Of a stretch of DNA of 10,445 bases, positions 5,491 through 10,445 are shown piece by piece. This DNA comes from Methanocorpusculum sp. (lineage in GTDB: Archaea; Halobacteriota; Methanomicrobia; Methanomicrobiales; Methanocorpusculaceae). Made by a program: the position numbers and the translations under genes. Location of the stretch: NCBI GenBank assembly GCA_017555685.1, contig JAFZFW010000136.1, forward strand, positions 1 through 10,445. Reading direction: 5' to 3'. Below the pieces are notes generated by a model that made no database searches, was not told the DNA's origin, and saw only the letters and a program-made list of their open reading frames with translations. Within the stretch, counting starts at the first letter, position 1; every line of letters starts with the position of its first letter.

Positions 5491-6498
5491 ATGTCCTTCC
5501 TATCCGAACGCGTCAACTTCGAAGCAGACTCTCCGCTCTTCGCAGTCATCCTCGCAAACTCTGTAGTCTCCACCATCCCGGGCGTCTCCGGCGCAGGCGA
5601 GAATCCGGAAAACAGCCTTTTTGTTCCGCCGCTTGATGCGGAACTGATTATAAACGGAGAGCTTGCAGGTGATATGACTCCGAACACCCCGACCGGCTGT
5701 CCGACGCCGGCTCTCCTGACGCGCTCGATGATGGACTTAATCGGCATGAGTCCGCTGGTAATCTCTGCAGGACTTAAACATGCTCCGGACGTCCCCCACC
5801 TGTCCTTAGGCGGGGCAATGGGCGGCGACCCGAGGCTTGGAGATGCCGTGCCGGATGCGTGGGACTTATTCGAGAAGGGACGCAAAGTCGGTGAGTTCTT
5901 ATCCCAGAGCCATGACATGCTGGTCTTAGGCGAGTGTCTGCCGGGCGGGACGACAACCGCGCTTTGCGTGCTCCGTGCCCTCGGCTATCGGGCAATGGTC
6001 AGCAGCTGTCTGAAGGAAAACCCGGTAAGCCTCAAGGAGTCCTTCGCAGAGGCAGCTGTTGCCCGAATCCGCGAGGAAGGCATCACCGACCCCTTAGAGA
6101 TTGTTTCAAAAGTCGGCGACCCGATGATTCCTGTCGCGGCAGGAATTGCCGAAGGATTCCGCGGAAAACTGTTCCTTGCAGGCGGCACCCAGATGCTGGC
6201 CGCGGCCGCACTCATTCAGGCGCTCGGCAACACAGTGCCGGATGTGGTAACAACTGTATATGTGTACAATGACCCGACCGCATCCTTCAAAGAGACCGCC
6301 GCAGCAATCGGAGCAGATATCTATTACGTCGACCCCGGATTCGAATCAATCGGCCATGCCGGATTCGCCCGCTATGCTGAAGGCGAACTCAAGGAAGGAT
6401 CCGGAGCAGGAGGTGCAATGTTTCTTGCCGGCGTCCTCGGATTTACCCCAGAAGAAATCCGCACCTCGATTCGCGAGCACGCCGACCGATACCAATGA
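5491..6498 (+). CDS. cobT: Archaeal CobT-type phosphoribosyltransferase
   Basis: This is the archaeal form of nicotinate-nucleotide--dimethylbenzimidazole phosphoribosyltransferase, which activates the benzimidazole lower ligand as its alpha-riboside phosphate for CobS. It has 335 residues, close to the family length. Family features are IPGVSGAGENPE (29-40), TPNTPTGCPTPALLTRS in the first third, the conserved glycine-rich loop GECLPGGTTTAL (147-158), and AGGTQMLA near residue 229. The start has no Shine-Dalgarno but sits about 28 nt from a TATA box. The stop overlaps the next start in ATGA, so the two proteins are probably translationally coupled. In methanogens the natural lower ligand is often 5-hydroxybenzimidazole (known for some species); the sequence does not show the base used. 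It is soluble with no signal peptide. Family identity is strong; activity is by homology. Confidence 0.92.
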   Translation: MSFLSERVNFEADSPLFAVILANSVVSTIPGVSGAGENPENSLFVPPLDAELIINGELAGDMTPNTPTGCPTPALLTRSMMDLIGMSPLVISAGLKHAPDVPHLSLGGAMGGDPRLGDAVPDAWDLFEKGRKVGEFLSQSHDMLVLGECLPGGTTTALCVLRALGYRAMVSSCLKENPVSLKESFAEAAVARIREEGITDPLEIVSKVGDPMIPVAAGIAEGFRGKLFLAGGTQMLAAAALIQALGNTVPDVVTTVYVYNDPTASFKETAAAIGADIYYVDPGFESIGHAGFARYAEGELKEGSGAGGAMFLAGVLGFTPEEIRTSIREHADRYQ

Positions 6499-7025
6499 GC
6501 GGGAGAACAGAACTCATCGAACAGGTGCAGGCGGCAAAGTTTGCCTGCCGGTGCTGCGGAGCGTGCTGTTCGGGAGCGGACAACGAGGTCATGGTCACCC
6601 CGGATGAGGTCGAAGTACTGATGCAGGCGACCGGACTGGCGTTTGCGGATATCGCCGAACCCTACCCAGACTGGATGGAGTACCCGGACGGCACGAAAAT
6701 CACCTTCGGATGGGTTCTTCGGCGCGGAGCTGACGGGAACTGCATGTTCCTCAAAGAAAACCGCTGCAGCATCTACGCCTCCCGCCCGCATATCTGCCGC
6801 ACCTATCCGTTCATGCTCGACGGCGAGGAGCTGATTATCTCCGAGTGTCCGGCGGTCGGCTGCAGCCGCTCTGTGGATGCGGAAGAGACTGCTGATGCTT
6901 TACTCTGCCGCCGTGATGCAGAGGATGCAGAGTTTCAGGAAAGTGAGACGCAGTATCAAAAACATAGTATTGCCTCAGGTTCAACAGTAATTATCGACAG
7001 CAGAGGTGTGCACCTCTGGAAATAA
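6495..7025 (+). CDS. YkgJ-family cysteine cluster protein
   Basis: This 176-residue protein belongs to the YkgJ (CxxCGxCC, UPF0153) family, thought to bind zinc or an iron-sulphur cluster; its biochemical role is unsettled. The N-terminal cluster is CRCCGACC (Cys18, 20, 21, 24, 25), which has one extra Cys within the usual motif. It is followed by Cys83, Cys91 and Cys101 in CSIYASRPHICRTYP (91-105), the family's RPxxCRxYP signature, and then Cys118 and Cys123. There is no membrane segment. The ATG overlaps the cobT stop by four bases, and traB starts three bases after its own stop, so the three genes look like one transcript. Residues from about 145 on are less conserved-looking, and their coding sequence contains an 8-2-8 inverted repeat just before traB. 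The context may link it to cobamide handling or redox, as inference only. Confidence 0.9.
   Translation: MSGRTELIEQVQAAKFACRCCGACCSGADNEVMVTPDEVEVLMQATGLAFADIAEPYPDWMEYPDGTKITFGWVLRRGADGNCMFLKENRCSIYASRPHICRTYPFMLDGEELIISECPAVGCSRSVDAEETADALLCRRDAEDAEFQESETQYQKHSIASGSTVIIDSRGVHLWK
7001..7018. repeat. Perfect 8-2-8 inverted repeat before traB
   Basis: cagaggtg (7001-7008) and cacctctg (7011-7018) are perfect inverse copies around a 2-bp centre. They lie in the last codons of the YkgJ gene and end 10 bp before the traB ATG. In RNA this would be a very tight hairpin over the region where a ribosome loads on traB, which has no other clear Shine-Dalgarno. In DNA it would be an operator-sized palindrome. 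It encodes ordinary residues (SRGVHLW), so chance is possible. Confidence 0.4.
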
Positions 7026-7028
7026 TAT

Positions 7029-8309
7029 ATGACAGAAATACACATTGTGGGCACTGCCCATGTTTCACAGAAAAGTGTGGATGAGGTTCGGGAAACCGTG
7101 GATTTGGTGAACCCGGATGTTATCGCCATAGAGCTCGACCAGGGGCGGTTTGCCACACTCAAAAAACAGATGCGGGAGGAGGAGGATGCCAGGGAGGGCA
7201 TCGTCCGTGAGGAGACGGAGGCAAAGGCGCCGGAAGTAAAGAGTATCTTATCCGGCAACTTCATGGTGATGATTGTCCAGTGGCTTTTATCCTACGTCCA
7301 GCGAAAAATAGGATTCAATGTAGGGGTTGAGCCTGGAGCGGAGATGAAGGAAGCCATCCGTCTTGCAGAAGAGCGCGGCATTAAGCTGATGCTGATTGAC
7401 CGTGACATCAATATCACGTTAGCCCGCTTCTGGGGCGGCATGAAGTTTTTCGAGAAGATAAAACTCATCTGGGTGCTTCTCCGCTCGGTTTCCGGGAAGG
7501 ATGATGAGACGGACTCTCTGGATGCAGTAACCGTCGACTCGCTGACGAATCAGGATATGATTGATGCGGCACTCGAAGAGTTCCATCAGTTCTCGCCGTC
7601 GGGTGCACATGCATTAATCGATGAGCGTGATGCCTACCTTGCACACGGGGTTGTTGCGCTCGAACACAGTCACTTCGAACGGGCGGTTGTTGTCTGCGGT
7701 GCAGGACATGTCCCGGGCATTACACGCTTCCGTGAGCATCCTGAGACGCTTCCTTCGATGAAGGAGCTGACAACACTGCCAAAGAAGTATCCGTGGGGAA
7801 AGATTCTGGGCGTTGTCTTCCTGGTGATGTTTGCCGTAATCGCGCTCGCGATTGGATTCTCCGGAGCAACGGACCTGCTTATCTGGGCGATTGTCTTCTG
7901 GGTGGTTCTGCACGGAATCCTTGCTGGAGCTGCAACGCTTCTTGTCCGCGGACACCCGCTCTCGGCAGCAGTGTCTGCGGTTCTTGCGTGGATGACGTCG
8001 TTGAATCCGTTCCTTGCCTGCGGATGGTTTGCGGCCATCGTTGAGGCAAAAATGCGTCCGCCGACTGCAAAGGATTTCAAGAGAATCGGCAGTGCGGAAA
8101 GTGTCTCTGAGATGCTGTCTGTGCCGCTGTTCCATATTCTGCTGGTGGCTGCCGCGTCAAATATTGGAGCATCGATTGCGACGGTGAGTTTCTTCCTGTT
8201 CTTCGGCCCGGTGTTCGGGGTTGACCTGGAGATGATGACGAATATTCTGGTAACCGGATTTACGAATCTCTGGCACTTTATTATCAGTCCGTTTACCGGG
8301 CTGTTCTAA
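7029..8309 (+). CDS. TraB/PrgY-family membrane protein
   Basis: This 426-residue protein belongs to the TraB (pheromone shutdown PrgY-like) family. The Enterococcus member lowers extracellular peptide pheromone, and the wider superfamily is related to TIKI-type proteases; the archaeal role is not known. The N-terminal domain begins with IHIVGTAHVS (GxxH, His11), then IELDQGR. A second histidine motif, CGAGHVPGI with His227, closes the domain. Residues from about 256 form four hydrophobic segments (about 258-280, 282-304, 308-338 and 365-395), with a cytoplasm-like loop MRPPTAKDFKRIG between the third and fourth. The protein therefore has a soluble, possibly hydrolytic domain anchored in the membrane. 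The start is three bases after the YkgJ stop and is fixed by the conserved N-terminus. A T-rich terminator follows. Family is sure, function is not. Confidence 0.93.
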   Translation: MTEIHIVGTAHVSQKSVDEVRETVDLVNPDVIAIELDQGRFATLKKQMREEEDAREGIVREETEAKAPEVKSILSGNFMVMIVQWLLSYVQRKIGFNVGVEPGAEMKEAIRLAEERGIKLMLIDRDINITLARFWGGMKFFEKIKLIWVLLRSVSGKDDETDSLDAVTVDSLTNQDMIDAALEEFHQFSPSGAHALIDERDAYLAHGVVALEHSHFERAVVVCGAGHVPGITRFREHPETLPSMKELTTLPKKYPWGKILGVVFLVMFAVIALAIGFSGATDLLIWAIVFWVVLHGILAGAATLLVRGHPLSAAVSAVLAWMTSLNPFLACGWFAAIVEAKMRPPTAKDFKRIGSAESVSEMLSVPLFHILLVAAASNIGASIATVSFFLFFGPVFGVDLEMMTNILVTGFTNLWHFIISPFTGLF

Positions 8310-8328
8310 TTTTTTTCTGCTTTATTTT
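8310..8328 (+). terminator. T-rich terminator after traB
   Basis: Seven T follow the stop codon directly, and a second T-rich stretch (tttatttt) lies 4 bases later. This is a typical archaeal termination signal and separates the cobT-traB cluster from the riboflavin operon. Confidence 0.65.
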
Positions 8329-8381
8329 GAACGTCTTTGAGTCCCGGGCACACCCAAAGAGAACTCATCAATCCACATCTT

Positions 8382-8425
8382 AGTACATACTCAAATACGA
8401 ATCTATTAATACACACACCACGAAT
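8382..8425 (+). promoter_or_regulatory. Riboflavin operon upstream region with small repeats
   Basis: Upstream of ribE are agta-ca-tact (8382-8391), a short inverted repeat, and two direct copies of acgaat (8397-8402 and 8420-8425), 23 bp apart on either side of the TATA-like ctattaat. In many archaea rib genes are controlled by RbkR, a riboflavin kinase fused to a DNA-binding domain. Whether these repeats are its sites here cannot be judged from the window alone. Confidence 0.22.
8403..8410 (+). promoter_or_regulatory. Candidate TATA box of the riboflavin operon
   Basis: The sequence ctattaat predicts transcription from about 8432, giving a leader of roughly 32 nt that contains the Shine-Dalgarno ggagg at 8449-8453 ahead of the ribE ATG at 8465. 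Confidence 0.42.
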
Positions 8426-8464
8426 AAGTTACTATGACAAAACTGAGTGGAGGCAGAGCATAAC

Positions 8465-9115
8465 ATGTTCACCGGCATCGTCGAAGAAGTCGGCAGCATC
8501 GTCTCCATCCGCCGCGGATCGAGATCTGCAACCCTCAAAATCCAGGGCAAAGAAATCTTCTCCGACATCAAACTCGGAGACAGCATCGCCGTAAACGGCA
8601 TCTGCCTAACCGTCACCGAATTCAGCGGAAACGTCTTTTCCACCGACGCAACCCCGGAAACCATCGACCGCACCTCACTCAGTCTCCTGTCAACCGGCTC
8701 CCCGGTAAACCTTGAGCGGGCAATGTCTGCCGCCGGAAGATTCGGCGGCCACATCGTTACCGGCCACATCGACGGAACTGCAGTCGTCTCCGACATCAGA
8801 AAAGATGACAACGCAGTAATCATCCGCTTCACCTGCTCAGCAGAACAGATGGAAGGCATAATCGAAAAAGGCTCAGTCGCCATAGACGGCATCAGCTTAA
8901 CCGTTGCATCCGTTGAAAACAACAGCTTCACCGTCTCTGTCATCCCCCACACCGGAAAGGAAACAACCCTCCTATCCAGAAAACGCGGAGACCTCGTCAA
9001 CATCGAAACCGATGTCATCGGCAAATATGTCGCAAAATTCATCGGCAGAACAGAGACAAAAACGCCCGCACCGAGCAGAATAACTGAAGAATACTTACGA
9101 GAGAGAGGATTTTAA
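8465..9115 (+). CDS. ribE: Riboflavin synthase, bacterial alpha-chain type
   Basis: This enzyme dismutates two molecules of 6,7-dimethyl-8-ribityllumazine to riboflavin and the pyrimidine precursor. It has 216 residues made of two homologous lumazine-binding barrels, about 1-97 and 98-195. The repeats show as GDSIAVNGICLTV (38-50) matched by GSVAIDGISLTV (about 136-147). The canonical N-terminus MFTGIVEEVGSI fixes the ATG at 8465, 11 bases after ggagg; an in-frame GTG at 8447 is rejected. Cys47 and the segment GGHIVTGHIDG (94-104) are family features. This is the bacterial trimeric type, whereas many methanogens use a different riboflavin synthase related to lumazine synthase. It is first in an operon with ribB and ribH. 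The stop abuts the ribB ATG. Codon use looks like its neighbours, so any transfer would be old. Confidence 0.95.
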   Translation: MFTGIVEEVGSIVSIRRGSRSATLKIQGKEIFSDIKLGDSIAVNGICLTVTEFSGNVFSTDATPETIDRTSLSLLSTGSPVNLERAMSAAGRFGGHIVTGHIDGTAVVSDIRKDDNAVIIRFTCSAEQMEGIIEKGSVAIDGISLTVASVENNSFTVSVIPHTGKETTLLSRKRGDLVNIETDVIGKYVAKFIGRTETKTPAPSRITEEYLRERGF

Positions 9116-9733
9116 ATGTTCCAGTTCAACACCGTAGAAGAAGCCGCAGAAGCACTGCGCCGCGGAGAGCTCATTATTGTTACCGACGACGAATCCCGTG
9201 AAAACGAAGGAGACTTCATCTGCGCAGCAGAATTCGCCACCACCGAAAACGTCAACATCATGGCAAGCATCGGAAAAGGATTAATCTGCATGCCAATGGC
9301 AGCAGAAATCGCCGACCGCCTCGACCTCCCGCCGATGGTCGCCAAAAACACCGACAACCACGAGACAGCATTCACCGTCTCCATCGACCACAAAGACACC
9401 AGAACCGGAATCTCTGCCATCGAGCGCGGAATCACCGCAAGAAACGTCGTCTCCGACACCTCCGTCCCCGACGACTTCAGACGCCCGGGACACATGTTCC
9501 CGCTTCGTGCCAAAGCAGGAGGCGTCCTCGAGCGTGACGGACACACCGAAGCCACCGTCGACCTCTTAAAAATCGCCGGCTTAAAGCCTGCCGGACTCTG
9601 CTGTGAAATCATGGCAGACAGCGGAGACATGATGAGAACCCCTGAACTCATCGAGCTCGCCAAAAAGATGGGCTTAGTCTTTACCACCATCGCCGCAATC
9701 CAGGAATACCGCAGAACACACGACACCGCATAA
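9116..9733 (+). CDS. ribB: 3,4-dihydroxy-2-butanone 4-phosphate synthase
   Basis: RibB converts ribulose 5-phosphate to 3,4-dihydroxy-2-butanone 4-phosphate plus formate, supplying the four-carbon unit for lumazine. It is a single-domain protein of 205 residues with no fused GTP cyclohydrolase II, as expected where archaea use a separate cyclohydrolase. Visible motifs are [11 protein letters not shown] (24-34), which holds the acidic Mg2+-binding loop, [20 protein letters not shown] (123-142) and HTEA (143-146). The start follows the ribE stop without a gap and has gagagagga (9101-9109) as a Shine-Dalgarno. It is cytoplasmic. Identity is very secure. Confidence 0.96.
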   Translation: MFQFNTVEEAAEALRRGELIIVTDDESRENEGDFICAAEFATTENVNIMASIGKGLICMPMAAEIADRLDLPPMVAKNTDNHETAFTVSIDHKDTRTGISAIERGITARNVVSDTSVPDDFRRPGHMFPLRAKAGGVLERDGHTEATVDLLKIAGLKPAGLCCEIMADSGDMMRTPELIELAKKMGLVFTTIAAIQEYRRTHDTA

Positions 9734-9748
9734 CAGGAGAAAACAGAC

Positions 9749-10216
9749 ATGAACATTTATGAAGGAAAATTAGTCGCTGGAGACATCAGAATCGGAATCG
9801 TCGCAAGCCGCTTCAACGAATTCATCGTATCCAAACTCATCGGAGGAGCAGACGACGCCCTCAGACGCCATGACGTAAAAGAAGAAAACGTCGACCTCGC
9901 ATGGGTCCCGGGAGCATTCGAAATCCCGCTTGTCGCATCCAAAATGGCACAGTCCGGAAAGTATGACGCAGTCCTCTGCCTTGGCGCAGTCATCCGCGGA
10001 TCTACCGACCACTACGAGTACGTTGCAAACGAAGTAACCAAAGGAATTGCCGCCGTTTCCTTAAAAACCGGCGTTCCGATTATGTTCGGCGTCTTAACCT
10101 GCGACAACTTGGAGCAGGCAATCGAGCGCGCGGGATCCAAAGTAGGAAACAAAGGATTCGAAGCCGCAGTCAGCGCAATTGAGACGATTAACGTCATCAA
10201 ATCTCTGGAACTCTGA
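9749..10216 (+). CDS. ribH: 6,7-dimethyl-8-ribityllumazine synthase
   Basis: RibH condenses 3,4-dihydroxy-2-butanone 4-phosphate with the ribitylaminouracil intermediate to make lumazine, the substrate of RibE. It has 155 residues, the normal length. Visible motifs are ASRFNEFI (19-26), [10 protein letters not shown] (52-61), [15 protein letters not shown] (78-92) with catalytic His88, and [14 protein letters not shown] near the C-terminus. Family members assemble as 60-mers or pentamers. The ATG is preceded nine bases upstream by caggag, and the gene lies 15 bp after ribB. It is last in the operon, before a T-rich terminator. With ribE and ribB it forms the end of the riboflavin pathway; the early steps are not in this window. 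Confidence 0.96.
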   Translation: MNIYEGKLVAGDIRIGIVASRFNEFIVSKLIGGADDALRRHDVKEENVDLAWVPGAFEIPLVASKMAQSGKYDAVLCLGAVIRGSTDHYEYVANEVTKGIAAVSLKTGVPIMFGVLTCDNLEQAIERAGSKVGNKGFEAAVSAIETINVIKSLEL

Positions 10217-10230
10217 AAATACCAACCCTC

Positions 10231-10243
10231 TCTTTCTTTTTTT
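10231..10243 (+). terminator. T-rich terminator after ribH
   Basis: The sequence tctttctttttttc begins 14 bases past the ribH stop and has no strong preceding stem, the usual archaeal form. It ends the riboflavin operon. Confidence 0.6.
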
Positions 10244-10254
10244 CACCCTGCAGC

Positions 10255-10271
10255 CTCAGGCAGAACCTGAG
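10255..10271. repeat. Inverted repeat upstream of EF-1-alpha promoter
   Basis: ctcagg (10255-10260) and cctgag (10266-10271) form a 6-bp stem with a 5-nt loop, ending 5 bp before the TATA box at 10277-10282. It may be a regulator site or part of termination; nothing decides between them. Confidence 0.25.
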
Positions 10272-10275
10272 ATAC

Positions 10276-10282
10276 CTTTATA
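10276..10282 (+). promoter_or_regulatory. Candidate TATA box of EF-1-alpha gene
   Basis: The sequence ctttata is a good TATA box and predicts a start near 10305, with a leader of about 70 nt. A second candidate, aatatac at 10300-10306, would give a leader of about 48 nt. Confidence 0.5.
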
Positions 10283-10376
10283 ACATCCTAAGTCTCACTA
10301 ATATACACTCGTGTTGAAGCTGGCAATGCGGAAGTATCCGTACCCCTTCAATGAGTCAAAGTGGAGAAACATTACT

Positions 10377-10445
10377 ATGGCAGCAGAAAAGCCACACATG
10401 AACCTTGCCGTTATCGGTCACATTGACCACGGTAAGTCCACGACT
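10377..10445 (+). CDS. tuf: Translation elongation factor 1-alpha, N-terminal part
   Basis: Only 23 codons are in the window. The sequence [20 protein letters not shown] followed by STT contains the G1 (P-loop) motif GHIDHGKST, residues 14-22, of the translational GTPase that delivers aminoacyl-tRNA to the ribosome. The N-terminal [13 protein letters not shown] spacing is that of archaeal EF-1-alpha rather than EF-2 or IF-2. The ATG at 10377 has a modest Shine-Dalgarno (ggaga, 10363-10367) about nine bases upstream. The frame is also open back to a GTG at 10311, adding 22 codons not typical of the family. Most of the gene lies beyond the right edge. Confidence 0.9.
   Translation, partial: MAAEKPHMNLAVIGHIDHGKSTT

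Noticed and set aside
8334-8360. tctttg/caaaga stem around cccggg after traB
   Set aside because: The loop is long and the stem weak, and the T tract that would terminate transcription lies before it, not after.
8380-9042. 220-codon open frame on the minus strand over ribE
   Set aside because: It is antisense to an unmistakable riboflavin synthase and has no domain signal of its own.
9112-9756. 214-codon open frame on the minus strand over ribB
   Set aside because: It mirrors ribB, whose motifs are complete; the translation is Ser/Ala-rich and resembles no protein.

Overview
The window reads as chromosomal DNA of a methanogenic archaeon. Archaeal markers are a diphthamide-synthesis gene (dph5) at the left edge, the archaeal form of CobT, the first codons of translation elongation factor 1-alpha with its GHIDHGKST loop at the right edge, TATA boxes about 25-30 nt upstream of many starts, and T-rich terminators without stem-loops. 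The PAS-rich helix-turn-helix regulator, the cobamide genes and the codon use suit Methanomicrobiales, perhaps Methanocorpusculum. The genus is a guess from gene style and was not tested.

Layout, left to right. (1) 1-449 minus: 5' part of dph5. (2) 553-1137 plus: beta-class carbonic anhydrase, divergent from dph5 and ending against (3) 1146-1790 minus: a HAD-family hydrolase. (4) 1791-2066: a 276-bp intergenic region with promoters, a hairpin and a doubtful 23-codon ORF. (5) 2067-4283 plus: a large HTH-PAS-PAS-PAS-GAF-PAS protein with no kinase output domain. (6) 4323-4631 plus: a small cysteine-rich protein of unknown function, whose promoter carries a perfect 8-2-8 palindrome. (7) 4617-5354 minus: cobS, overlapping the previous gene tail-to-tail by 15 bp. 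(8) 5491-8309 plus: a tight cluster of cobT, a YkgJ-type CxxCGxCC protein and a TraB-family membrane protein. (9) 8465-10216 plus: the riboflavin operon ribE-ribB-ribH. (10) 10377-end plus: start of the EF-1-alpha gene.

How the genes work together. cobS and cobT act in the late steps of cobamide synthesis, attaching the lower ligand, and are transcribed divergently from one 136-bp region. The rib operon makes riboflavin from ribulose 5-phosphate and the pyrimidine intermediate. Its riboflavin synthase is the bacterial two-barrel type rather than the archaeal lumazine-synthase-like type. dph5 modifies elongation factor 2, and the right-edge gene is elongation factor 1-alpha, but the two are far apart and not an operon.

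Most of the window is ordinary housekeeping DNA. The parts most worth a second look are the kinase-less HTH-PAS regulator beside a small Cys-rich gene with a palindromic candidate operator, the YkgJ-TraB pair attached to cobT, the bacterial-type riboflavin synthase, and a consistent split between apparently leaderless first genes and Shine-Dalgarno-led genes. I found no CRISPR array, tRNA, rRNA, insertion sequence or clear mobile element.
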